64,000 nt of DNA from Branchiostoma belcheri (Eukaryota > Chordata > Leptocardii > Amphioxiformes > Branchiostomatidae). Position numbers and translations under genes: made by a program. The notes under the pieces were generated by a model, which did no database searches, was not told the DNA's origin, and worked only from the letters and a program-made list of their open reading frames with translations. The DNA lies in assembly GCF_001625305.1 (NCBI RefSeq), contig NW_017802492.1:883022-947021 (forward strand), in the 5' to 3' direction. Every line of letters starts with the position of its first letter. Positions within the stretch are counted from its first letter, which is position 1. Shown one piece after another: positions 52,244 to 61,914 of this stretch.

Positions 52244-52521
52244 ATGGTCTGCGGGACTAGAACTGGATATCCGCCGCGTCTACTGGGGAAGCTGGACGCG
52301 CTGACCCCGCGTCTGGATCGATCAATTTTCCGCTTGCCTGGCTATCGGCGGGCCCATCTGCGCCGCCCGGCAGGGTGACGAGGGAAGCCCCGGACCTGAG
52401 CGGACTAGATAAGGAAGCAGGCTTGTGGAACACTGGCAAGACCGCCGGCCTAGATGTAAATACCTGGGAATAACTTTATTGCACTGCAATTGTACTAAGG
52501 TCCAAGATAAAACTATCATAA

Positions 52522-52788
52522 CTAGAAAGGTAACATTTGCAAAGCAATCGCATAATGTTTACCTTCGCCTGGTCTAGCCGAACAAACTACTACAGACTGT
52601 TTATTCTTACTCAAAGCCATATATAATTTAACCCAACATAATTTAACCCAACATCACAGGATGTTGCTACAGCACAAGTTACCATGGTGACAGACGTCTG
52701 GTCCAGGTCATTGACTTTATTTGTTTGAAACGGAAGAAGAAGAAACTGAGCAAAAGCAATATGTTTTTCTTCTGTGAAGGTAAATATA
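52522..52788 (-). mobile_element. HEL-1, complete
   Basis: CTAG at 52522, hairpin region ATTTGCAAAGCAATCGC, ATGTTTACCTTCGC, core TTACCATGGTGACAGACGTC, 5' end TATATTTACC (reverse) at 52788. Contains a local duplication of ATAATTTAACCCAACAT (52624-52650). Confidence 0.8.
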
Positions 52789-52845
52789 ATTACTAAAACA
52801 ATGGCAAGGGCCCATATAATATATAATCGAGTGGGGCATTAGCTT

Positions 52846-53060
52846 ACATATTTTTTTCTAATAACAAAGTAGTATATTTACCTATTTCTTTTGCATTGTG
52901 TGAGTTACTAAATTTAAAGAGATATTCGAATCTGTCTGTAGCATCAAGTCTCTTGAAATTTTTACGTAAAACAGCATATCTAGAACATTCCATGACAAAC
53001 TTGTGAAATTCATCTTCGATTAGCTTTGGACAAAATGGGTAGAACATTTCGTCAGGGGCT
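52846..53060 (-). mobile_element. LN-Y-type LINE C-terminus
   Basis: Reverse frame MFYPFCPKLIEDEFHKFVME, CSRYAVLRKNFKRLD, FSNSHNAKEIGKYTTLLLEK. Shares the (E/D)DExH, C and SxNAK pattern with 33075-33365 and 33403-33815. Short remnant, 5' truncated. Confidence 0.68.
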
Positions 53061-54367
53061 ACATAATAGTATCTGTAAATATAGGATAGAATAAAACATA
53101 TAAATGGGGGTAATTTATGATATTACTCACAGACATAGAAATAGATGGTGGTGATCAAGTTTTGAACTAGATATGTCAACGCAGAAATATTCTATGAAGG
53201 TTTTGGAACAAGAGAAACGGTGTTCAGTTTATTTACGGCCCAATTCGCTGCCCCCAATTTCCTCTCCATTTTGTATTTCCGCATCCGGTTTCTTCAATAA
53301 CCCTAAAGTCATCCATCTTTCTTGATGTACCAAAATGTTCTTAATAGCTCTTCCTTCATTTAGTCTGCGCGATTTATTTGCGTATTTAATCCCCTATAAA
53401 GTAATCAAATGATAATTCACTCACGGTGCTTTCTATACCAAACAAATTAAAAATATATCCTCTTTATTTTTCTTCCTATTAAGAGCATATTTATATACAA
53501 TATAATAAATTTATTCCTTAACTATATAGCATCATATTATCTTGTCTAATATGACGGTTCACTGCACGCTCGAAGCAAATGCAAAATGAAAACTCATTTA
53601 ATCGTTATGATGCTTTGCTTATATTTGAATCTCCTGGTATGGCTATGACTGTGAGCGGTATGTAGTGGTTAGATAGTGGTGATATCTGACCCAGTATTTA
53701 GCCCCTGGTCGTTTCTAAAGAGCTTTGCCTCATTACGCCAAACGATGCCTCTTTAACAAATGACACAGCGATAAATAACAGCACAAGTCGCAATCGTTGG
53801 CGCTGATTTAGTAAGAAAAATATTGACTTTAATGGCCAATTTGTGAAGGCGTAATTTACGTGGTGAGTGATGGATGTATCGTATTTTCTCCCGGATACCC
53901 CACATTGACCTTTCCTTCACCACAACCGAACGTTCTTCATATCATATGTCCGCTAACATGCCTTTTGATTACTGGTAACGTTCTCTGGTTTCTGTACGGC
54001 TTGTACGGTGATTTTTATGGCAGCCTGAGGTGTCATTCTGCGGTGTAGGAGTTTATCGGCCCCCGGGGGCGTGTTAGAACCCGCCTGACGGGGAGTGTTG
54101 ATCCGTTTAACGATAATCGGGCGGCCCGCTGATGGCGAGGTGGGCCCCCTGATGGCTCCCCCGGGCCCGGCACGTGGCTCACACGACGACCCCTATCTCC
54201 ATCACCGTGCCTCCGCTTTCCACCCTGGGAGTTGTCCTTACCGGGAGTAATTTACTTCATCAACGTGCCTTTTGAAAGCCCTCAGACGGTGCATTGTTTC
54301 TCGTCACGACATGTGGCGTTATGATTTCTTTATGATAATTTATATATTCATATATATATATTCATAT
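53061..54367. other. Longest stretch without a recognised repeat
   Basis: 1.3 kb with no repeat, array or supported gene. AT-rich at 53380-53540, GC-rich with CCCCGGGGG and GGCGGCCCGCTGATGGCGAG at 54060-54180. A 62-codon plus frame (53860-54048) has no domain. Candidate for single-copy regulatory DNA. Confidence 0.5.
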
Positions 54368-54640
54368 CCAGAAAGATAACACTTGCAAAGCAAATGCATA
54401 AATGTTTACCTTCGCATATGGTCTGCTCTGTTAATTCTTACTCTAACACATATATATGTTGACAGGAGTCTAAATCCCTCCTGATACAAAACTGCAACAC
54501 GATGTAACCCAACACTAGTTGCCATGGTGGCAGGCGTCTGGTTCAGGTCATTGACCTTGTTTGTTTGGAGAAAAAGAATAGGAGGAAGAGGAAGAAACAG
54601 AGCAAAAACAATATGTTTATCTCCAGCGAAGGTAAACATA
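54368..54640 (-). mobile_element. HEL-1, complete
   Basis: CTGG (reverse) end at 54368, hairpin CTTGCAAAGCAAATG, AATGTTTACCTTCGC, core TTGCCATGGTGGCAG, 5' TATGTTTACC (reverse) at 54640. Confidence 0.8.
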
Positions 54641-54798
54641 TTAAAGATAAGTTTGCCCGAAGGCTAATTGCAAATATCAAGGATAAAAGAACATTGAAAC
54701 AGAGGACAAAACAGCTTCAAAATCTACATAATAAAAGGGTAATTCAAAGATCGTATTGGCGCATATAAGGTTAACATCCCGTCTGTAGTTTTCAAATG

Positions 54799-55130
54799 TT
54801 ACATGTATGTAGGAAAAGATATCTTCTGCAGCAAGCAAAATTCTGATGCAACGTTGCCCAAACATCCAACGAAAACCGTGAAAATTGATGTTTTTTTCAC
54901 AGGCACAGTACGTTCTTTCATCACACTCAAGCCTGCCGTATATATTTCGATCGCCATAACACTACTTTCAGACCAACCAATTGATGCGACATCCACTTTA
55001 TTCCGTGGCAGTGAAGGCACATTTATCACCTTCAAAGTGCCGCCCCGCTGGGCTACACCATCATCACTTATGCTACCATCTGACAAATCGCGACAGATCT
55101 GTGTCACCAGGTCAAGGTTCTATCTCAGGG
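54799..55130 (-). other. Unassigned open frame (about 105 codons)
   Basis: Reverse frame with the pieces ICRDLSDGSISDDGVAQRGG, LPRNKVDVASIGWSESSVMA, EIYTAGLSVMKERTVPVKK, ending just upstream of 54803. Composition looks protein-like, but the plus strand is open over the same bases and no start codon or splice sites are convincing. It may be an exon, a transposon piece or chance. I do not recognise a family. Confidence 0.2.
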
Positions 55131-55405
55131 GTCACGTTTGTTGGGTCATCTGTCTCCCTGGCTATTATGGCGTCTGTATTACAAACATGGCGGCGCGCCA
55201 TTTCATCAACTATTGATATTGTCGATTATCTTATAGCAGACTCTATAAGATACTTGTTCAGCTGATCGTTCGATTCCTACTTTAAGTGCAGTGTATGGAT
55301 TTTGGATTAGAGCGCAGCGAATTTGCGCTTATATCATGATTATATCCGTTTTTCTTTCACAACTGAGCTTTCCACTTGCGAATTTCATTTTTGCTTGAGA
55401 ATTCT

Positions 55406-55650
55406 GTATATGTATATAGCCCGTATAACCGCCCTTCGGCGTAACACACCAGCTTCTGTATCTGTATAGCCGGTATAACCGCCCTTCGGCGTAACACACC
55501 AGCTTCTGTATCTGTATAGCCGGTATAACCGCCCTTCGGCGTAACACACCAGCTTCTGTATCTGTATAGCTGGTATAACCGTCGGCGTAACACACCAACT
55601 TCTGTATCTATATAGCCGGTATAACCGTCCTTCGGCGTAACACACCAGCT
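55406..55650 (-). repeat. Five tandem copies of the LN-X 3' terminus (50-bp period)
   Basis: ACACACCAGCTTCTGTATCT joins recur at 55451, 55501 and 55551; the fourth unit lacks four bases and the fifth joins the full LN-X 3' UTR at 55651. Each unit is the last 50 bp of LN-X plus its ACAGATACAG tail. Confidence 0.92.
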
Positions 55651-55962
55651 TCGCAGGCACGCGGCGCGGCGGCAGCTGGCTACATTACACCGATCGACTT
55701 GTTACACCTAACCCTTGAACATCCAACTCTAGACATTGTTTAAAGCTATCTAATGATAATGCTCCTACTGTACTAGGTGACAGCGAGTTCCACTCTGCGG
55801 TAGTTCTAGGAATGAATGAATTCTTGAACACCTCGATCCTTGGTTGATAACTCTGGTACTTGAAGGCATGGCTATTTCTTGTTCTCTTCCGGGCTGGTAT
55901 TAGGTACTTAGTAGTTGGGATGTCCACCAGAATTATTGTCATGGGAGGCCTGGACATTTTAA
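55651..55962 (-). mobile_element. LN-X LINE 3' end
   Basis: 3' UTR then reverse frame VDIPTTKYLIPARKRTRNSH, AFKYQSYQPRIEVFKNSFIP, RTTAEWNSLSPSTVGALSLD, SFKQCLELDVQGLGVTSRSV. FxPRTxxxWNSLP is the hallmark C-terminal motif of many CR1/L2-like LINEs. This frame is the longest intact version of the end. 5' truncated near 55962 after a small deletion. Confidence 0.85.
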
Positions 55963-56344
55963 TACCTCACCGCTTTGGTCAGTTTTCTCTGTTTCGGGTA
56001 CGCAGAGCCGCAGCAGCGTGAATACATGTTCAGCACCAAGGACAGGGCCACCATTTTTCTTCGAAACTTCGTGCTGAATACATCAGACAGGAGCACAGTA
56101 AGGCTTAACACGGCCTTTCACCTTCCTAATACGGTTACGCCGATATCACTCTGGCTAAATTGACTCGTGGTATCTAATTTCCTACTCTATGTGGACGCCA
56201 CTGTTCTCACATTGGGTCAATGTTGAACCACTCTCGCCACTTCTAGCCGAGGAAGAAAAAGTATTTCGATCGTGTCTAAAGTAGTATACCAGAGTGCCCA
56301 GTAGAACGAAATGTGGGTTATGCATGGTTTTGCAAAAAAAAGTT

Positions 56345-56572
56345 CCTTTATCAATTTTCACTCACAGCACGAAAACAGACATTTAAGCAAACTTTCCTCA
56401 ATATGTAAAGAAGTATTAAAGGTAAGAAAATTTTTCAGTAGACTTTACGACTTCGTAAAGGCTGCTAAAAGGCAAATCCCCCTTTCCGTCACCTTTCAGT
56501 GTGCTTAAATACGGCGTAAACATATTTTAGGTCTTTACGCTTCCTTTACAAATCCGTAAATATACTGTTTCC
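56345..56572 (+). repeat. Dispersed repeat P, copy 2
   Basis: Inverted partner of 12112-12312. Contains a perfect dyad CTTTACGACTTCGTAAAG and other GTAAA/TTTAC words, and reads QHENRHLSKLSSICKEVLKV on the plus strand. Confidence 0.7.
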
Positions 56573-56683
56573 CATGATTAGGACGACCTATTACGTGATC
56601 ACACAGACCAAAAACATTCATAATAAACCGAGTCGCTTTGAACATGTCTTCCTCGCCTTCCGACGTGCTAATATTTTGTCAGC

Positions 56684-56739
56684 GGACAGTACTGTCCACG
56701 TGATGTCCACGTGATGTCCTCGTGATCAACAACGTGATC
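56684..56739. promoter_or_regulatory. Palindrome plus 11-bp tandem repeats with E-boxes
   Basis: GGACAGTACTGTCC (56684-56697) is a perfect 14-bp dyad. It overlaps GTCCACGTGAT at 56694 and 56705, GTCCTCGTGAT at 56716, and CAACAACGTGAT after that. CACGTG E-boxes lie at 56697-56702 and 56708-56713. Role inferred only. Confidence 0.4.
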
Positions 56740-57063
56740 TTTGTTCACCTGTCGGTCGCTCTTCCTGTGTGGACGTTTAGTAAACATTGAGTCTTAAACC
56801 CAGGGCATCGGGGAGGGTTTCAAAGAAGAAGACCAGAACTCGAGTTTCCAAAAGTTTACAGTTTTTATCTCTGTTTTGGTTCTTACAGTTTCCCTTCTGT
56901 TTAAATTTGGTTCTTTCTGTCTTCTGAGGTTTCTAGACATTCTGATTCAGACATAGCATGAGAGGATGTTCTCATCTCGTCATACTTTTGCTATGTGTAG
57001 TGTACTGAACTTCTTTATTTGCCCAAATTTACCCTAGTGTTTCACCCATTGAGATATTTGCCC

Positions 57064-57254
57064 TAGCCTCCACCAGGCCTTTCTACGGGAATACGGATCG
57101 TAGAATTCGGCAAAAATAGAGAGTAAAATTGGCCAAGGGAGTCCGGCCGCGGGGAGGTAGTTTCTTTCCCTGTCAAACCTACAAGGCGGCCAAACTCCCC
57201 TGGCAATTATTCTCCTATATATAGCCAACGTAGTTAGTCTGCTGGTAGAGACTA
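57064..57254. mobile_element. MU-b2 MITE with 9-bp duplication
   Basis: TAGCCTCCACCAGGCC to GGTAGAGACTA. Flanks TATTTGCCC (57055-57063) and TATTTGACC (57255-57263) match at 8 of 9. It shares TACGGATC.TAGAATTCGG with 407-618. The 209-codon reverse frame that covers it is an artefact. Confidence 0.84.
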
Positions 57255-57263
57255 TATTTGACC

Positions 57264-57967
57264 TACTGGATGCTTTTTGAGACACGCCATTGCGACAGTA
57301 AAAGGCCATGCATGTTCTTGAAAGACCGTCTCCTTGTGATCGCAGACTCTCCCTCTTGTTTGTTTTCTCTCTAGCCCCCTCCCCTCTTTCACTGTCCCTA
57401 CTGAGGACGACTTGAAACGTGAGATAAATTAAAACCAACTCATTAGAGGATTCCAGAACAGCCCCTAGCCCAGCGGCAAGGCAAACACGACAACTAAAAT
57501 CCGTCCAGAGATTCAAACAGTGACAAGAATAGATCACAAATGTTGACGTACTGGGCGTGCATTGAGAGATGCGTGTTTGTTGGGTCAGGGATTTGGGCGT
57601 AAAACCTGGGCCATGGAATGATACAACAGTACAGTTCCGCTCTATTAACACCAACGGGAGCATTGTCAGTTATCTCCATTTGGCACGTATCACTATGTAC
57701 ATGTACTGATAAAACTGTCGGCTTGTGCATTATTTCTGGTGCCTTTGAATAATGTAAAAGATAGGACAAAGGAAAGATACTCATATTGATGCGAGTCTTT
57801 TCAACGGATTAAATTTTCAATTTAAAGTTTGTATTTCTTAACACAGTAAGAAATTGCAGAGACTCGTTTCCCAAGATATTACATGGGGGTGAATTATATC
57901 ATATGGCTTATAAGAAGTGTCAACATGATTTTATGGTCCGTTCCGTAGATGTTAAACCACATATCTT
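57264..57967. other. No feature recognised
   Basis: About 700 bp. A long reverse frame (57034-57663) begins here but runs through the MU-b2 element, so I reject it as a gene. Confidence 0.45.
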
Positions 57968-58008
<41 letters not shown>

Positions 58009-58009
58009 C
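57968..58009. repeat. (AATC)n microsatellite
   Basis: About ten AATC units. Confidence 0.95.
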
Positions 58010-58095
58010 TATTGACACACCCAACAACCATTGAAAAAGCTAATTATACCACCGAGTTCTGACGCCCAACTCACCAACCTGTGCTTGGAGAGTAC

Positions 58096-58293
58096 TAGCC
58101 TCTACCAGGCTTCAGGAGGTGGCTGGAAAGAGTACATAAAGAGACAACACGTCGAGGGAGTTGGACCGCTAGAGAGTACATTTTGGGTGCGGCAAATTGT
58201 ACTCTCTCGCGGACCAACTCCTCGGCATGTTATCTCTCTAGTTTGGCCAATTTCTACTCTTTCCAGCCGCCTCCCGAAGCCTGGCAGAGGCTA
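58096..58293. mobile_element. MU-b palindromic MITE with 9-bp duplication
   Basis: TAGCCTCTACCAGGCTTCAG to CCGAAGCCTGGCAGAGGCTA, mirrored arms. Flanks GGAGAGTAC (58087-58095) and GCAGAGTAC (58294-58302) match at 8 of 9. The left flank is itself a MU-a-type terminus (CCTGTGCTTGGAGAGTA), so MU-b landed at the end of a MU-a remnant. Confidence 0.87.
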
Positions 58294-58557
58294 GCAGAGT
58301 ACTACAAGGCCCCTCCCTGTTGATATTTCCCGTCGTGGTGTGCGGGTACCGTGCTCCACCCGACTGTTACCGGCCTGCACACGCCCTGCCAGCCGTGACG
58401 GTTCAGTCAGCTCACACCCTGTTTGTTTTTCCCGGTCAGCCCTGACCAGTGCTAGCCATTGTGCGCTTCTATGTGACCTTGCAAAGACCTGAAAGACGCC
58501 GTTTCTAAAGGCGTTGCAGTTCAAGTACAAAACTATGAAGCTTGTGACATATGTAAT

Positions 58558-58928
58558 TAAGAACGAGAGTAACACAGGCAGATATCGATTATGCAAATTA
58601 CGACTTAATTTGCATAATTAATAAGAAAATGTTATAATTCCATAGTGTTAATTGCCTGGAATGCCATACTTGGGGTATTTGAAAGTTAGGTGAATGTGAA
58701 CATAATTAAACATAACTTATTCAAATAAGGGCCTCATTTGCATAATTTATGAGGAATGCTATAATGGCATTCTTTGTTAAGACAAGACTGTATTTTGGTG
58801 TAGAATATGATCAACAGATATCATTCATGCAATTGAGGATCGTATTTGCATAATCAGGGGGATTAATGTATACTTTCTTAGCCATAAGAAAGTCATTTGG
58901 CGAAGGTATGAGATCGTGGAACTCGTTT
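58558..58928 (+). mobile_element. HEL-3/HEL-2 element, 3' part
   Basis: Repeated blocks ATTATGCAAATTACGACTTA and CATTTGCATAATTTATGAGG, ending with the inverted subterminal TTTGGCGAAGGTATGAGATC and GTGGAACTCG next to TTTTT. The 5' end is missing. Confidence 0.68.
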
Positions 58929-59063
58929 TTTTTTCTATTTCAACATTTATTACAAGACATGGCGACGGCACACTCAAGTTTTTTCAACTTATTTTTATGC
59001 CATCACCAACGCAGACAAACGCATGAACGTACGACAGACATATTTATTTTCACCTGAGTTATG

Positions 59064-59168
59064 TGAAAAAAAAAATTCGTGCCTTTCCGAAGGGTACATG
59101 ATCAGTGGCACGGTAGGATTCGAACTCGGGACCGAACGTAACGCTCTGTTGTTACGCCACACGCCCCC
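59064..59168 (-). mobile_element. tRNA-derived SINE
   Basis: The reverse strand has an A box TGGCGTAACAACAGAG (59144-59159) and a B box GAGTTCGAATCC (59117-59128). The body (GATCATGTACCCTTCGG) ends in an A/T-rich tail at 59064. Same head type as 646-839. Confidence 0.75.
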
Positions 59169-59547
59169 ACAATCATCCTAGTCCTACCAGTAGGTGAACA
59201 GTGAACGGTGCACCATTCCTGATACACACTAATACACTGTACGGTAGCCTCGAGCGATGCACAAACGCCATCTAAGCACCTTCCTGACGTTTCTAAATCT
59301 CTCACAGGTTTTCCGAGCACTCAGAACAAGCCCGGTTCGAGTGAAGGATACTTTCAGAGGATACATTTGCGAGAAACGATCGAGTGGGAGCTTTCGGAGA
59401 ATACGTTTTAACGGCTCTGAAGTGGTCTTTTAAAAGGTTGTTGTCTTCGTTTCACACCCGAAGTGGCTTTTCCACACTCCCTCGCAAGCGTTTGCTGAAT
59501 TACAATTCTAATCGCCCTCCGGTTGCATACTGTTGAGAGAGGGGCCA

Positions 59548-59912
59548 AGGACGAAAAGGGGGGGCTTCTGTGACAGACATATATCATCATTCTGCAGCCC
59601 TGAAAACACGTTTTTCTGTCAGACTCCACACGTTTTGTCCTCTGGCGAGGTTGTCACTCAATCTATCACACAGACACCACACGCCCGCAGATTTTAGGTA
59701 CAACATAGAGGTTATCTGAAGTTAAAAGTCTAGGACGAAAAGGAGGGCTTCTGTGACAGACATATATCATCATTCTACAGCCCTGAAAACACGTTTTTCT
59801 GTCAGACTCCACACGTTTTGTCCCCTGGCGAGGTTGTCACACGATATATCACACAGACACCACACGCCCTCAGATTTCATGCACAACATAGAGGTTATCT
59901 GAAGTCAAAAGT
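59548..59912. repeat. Tandem duplication, 184-bp unit, two copies
   Basis: AGGACGAAAAG starts at 59548 and 59732. Units share CTTCTGTGACAGACATATAT, CTGTCAGACTCCACACGTTT, and ACAACATAGAGGTTATCTGA with few differences, so the duplication is young. Confidence 0.92.
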
Positions 59913-60190
59913 ATTGTTATGTAGTCTGGTCACGTTTTATTTGCTTGCAGATGTAAGAATAACCCTCGGTCGTCTGGCTATCCCAGACACAACAGACAGG
60001 TGTGCTTCAGATAGGATGAACAATAGACAATAGACCACACTATTTCCTGAAGAGAAAAACAATGCAAAGGATGATCTATATATAACGTTACACACAAATT
60101 AATTGAAATAACTAAAAGGGGCGTATTTGGACAAACAACATTTTTCCGTTTTGTGCACTATTGTATAATTGCAACAGCGGGAAAATGTGA

Positions 60191-60299
60191 ATTTATTTTA
60201 TTTCTATTCTATTCTATTCTATTCTATTCTATTCTATTCTATTCTGTTCTGTTCTGTTCTGTTCTATTCTAATCTAATTTATTCTATTCTATTCTATTC
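60191..60299. repeat. (ATTCT)n pentanucleotide repeat
   Basis: About twenty units, with a patch of GTTCT variants at 60244-60263. Confidence 0.93.
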
Positions 60300-60559
60300 A
60301 TACGTGCAAGGCGTTGGAAGTCACACAATGTGCAGAAACATAATATATGTATTCGTAAACGTGCGATGAAGCACATACAAGAAACAACTTGTGTTACCGG
60401 GTATGCACCGGGCTTGCTTGACAATCAGACCTTTACAAGCTGCAGGTGCTTACCGACAGTTAATACCGAATATCCTGGGGGCACAAGTCAGAAGAATTTT
60501 CCCTATGTGTTTGTGAACAGAGGGTTAAATACGCATAAACACATAAAAATACTGGCCGG

Positions 60560-60566
60560 AATACGC

Positions 60567-60620
<54 letters not shown>

Positions 60621-60795
60621 GTGTGTGAACATGATAGTGCAAGAAAGCTTTGATGGATTGTCTTGATATTTGGTAGGTGGGTAGGTCTTGATAAGACCTC
60701 AAAATGATTAGATTTTGGGCCCCCTGGCAGCTTGTTATGGAACTGCAGCGAAACTTCCATTTTTTCATATCTCCTGATCTGCACATGCTAACTTA
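60560..60795 (+). mobile_element. HEL-3 fragment with (GT)n
   Basis: About 25 GT units (60566-60617), then TTGATGGATTGTCTTGATAT, GGTAGGTGGGTAGGTCTTGA, GGGCCCCCTGGCAGCTTGTT, ATCTCCTGATCTGCACATGC. Same order as 21770-22080. Both ends missing. Confidence 0.68.
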
Positions 60796-60797
60796 TG

Positions 60798-61410
60798 ATT
60801 CACCAACTCGTCCTAACCTTGGCGGCGACCTGATACCATAAAATCAAAAGTATTTACTTCTATTTACTACTTACATAATTACCACTCTCATCCTCACAAT
60901 CATTTTACTAAACATAGACAAGTATATATCTTGATTGACAATGACATTGACAGCATCATTTGTGACTCATCAACTCAAACTAACCCTGGTGACGACCTTA
61001 CTTACACTATAAAAGGAACAATGTTTACTTCACAATTACCACTCTCATTTTCACAATCATTTTAATAAACATTGACAAGTATATACCTTGATTGACAATG
61101 ACATTGACAGCATCATTTGTGACTCACCAACTCGTACTAACCTTGGGGGCGACCTGATACCATAAAATCAAAAGCATTTACTTCATAATTACCACTCTCA
61201 TCTTCACAATCATTTTAATAAACATAGACAAGTACATTGACAGCATCATTTGTGACTCATCAACTCAAACTAACCTTGGTGACGACCTTACTTACACTAT
61301 AAAAGGAACAATGTTTACTTCACAATTACCACTCTCATTTTCACACTCATTTTAATAAACATATATATACAGACAAACATATATCTTGATTGACAGTGAC
61401 ATTGACAACA
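60798..61410. repeat. Tandem array with alternating units (a-b-a-b)
   Basis: Anchors ACTCA(T/C)CAACTC near 60798, 60965, 61122 and 61255. Units 1 and 3 continue GTCCTAACCTTGG-type GGCGACCTGATACCATAAAA; units 2 and 4 continue AAACTAACC..GGTGACGACC and ACTATAAAAGGAACAATG. All share ACCACTCTCAT and TTTTAATAAACAT. Confidence 0.88.
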
Positions 61411-61541
61411 CCACCACCTTATGCCATTTGATAAGCAGCTGTAATTGACAGCAGGGTAACAATCTAATCCACACATCCCCCAACGGGAGGTTTTCCCTTA
61501 AGTAGATCGTCGACGCCGCCGGCTGTTCTATCTAATTATTA

Positions 61542-61911
61542 GGCCCCACCAATTTAATTTGTTGTTTCTCAGATTTTTGTCAGAAAAATATGAAGCGACA
61601 GGTTGACAAAAAAAACAGGCCTAGGCACCCCACGATAGCCGGAAATGTTACAATATGAGCCATGAAGTGAACATACCAGGCTGGTTTATAATTAAAACAA
61701 TAGATTTTGAACTTTTGATGAAACAAAATTGCATTGTTACATTGAAAAAACTTTAACAACTAGGAAGAAAAGGACCTTCTTCAAACGTTGGGGCCAAAAT
61801 ATGTCTTTTATTGAGCATTTTGCAGTTTATTTAGAACAACAATTTTTTTTGCAAATCAGAAAGAAATGGACAGGGCGAATCCAAGAAACAACAAATTAAA
61901 TTGGTGTGGCC
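61542..61911. mobile_element. PH-C MITE, complete but diverged
   Basis: GGCCCCACCAATTTAATTTG at the left, AAATTAAATTGGTGTGGCC at the right, TTA at 61539-61541 and 61912-61914. The most diverged PH-C copy here, so probably the oldest. Confidence 0.82.
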
Positions 61912-61914
61912 TTA

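Noticed and set aside
55406-55650. CRISPR-like or satellite array
   Set aside because: Units are copies of the LN-X 3' end joined head to tail.
57034-57663. 209-codon reverse open frame
   Set aside because: It runs straight through the MU-b2 MITE (57064-57254) and its flanks, shows no domain, and overlaps another frame; a chance frame.
60330-60786. Cys/Val and Thr/His repeat frames
   Set aside because: Translation of the (GT)n microsatellite and a HEL-3 fragment.
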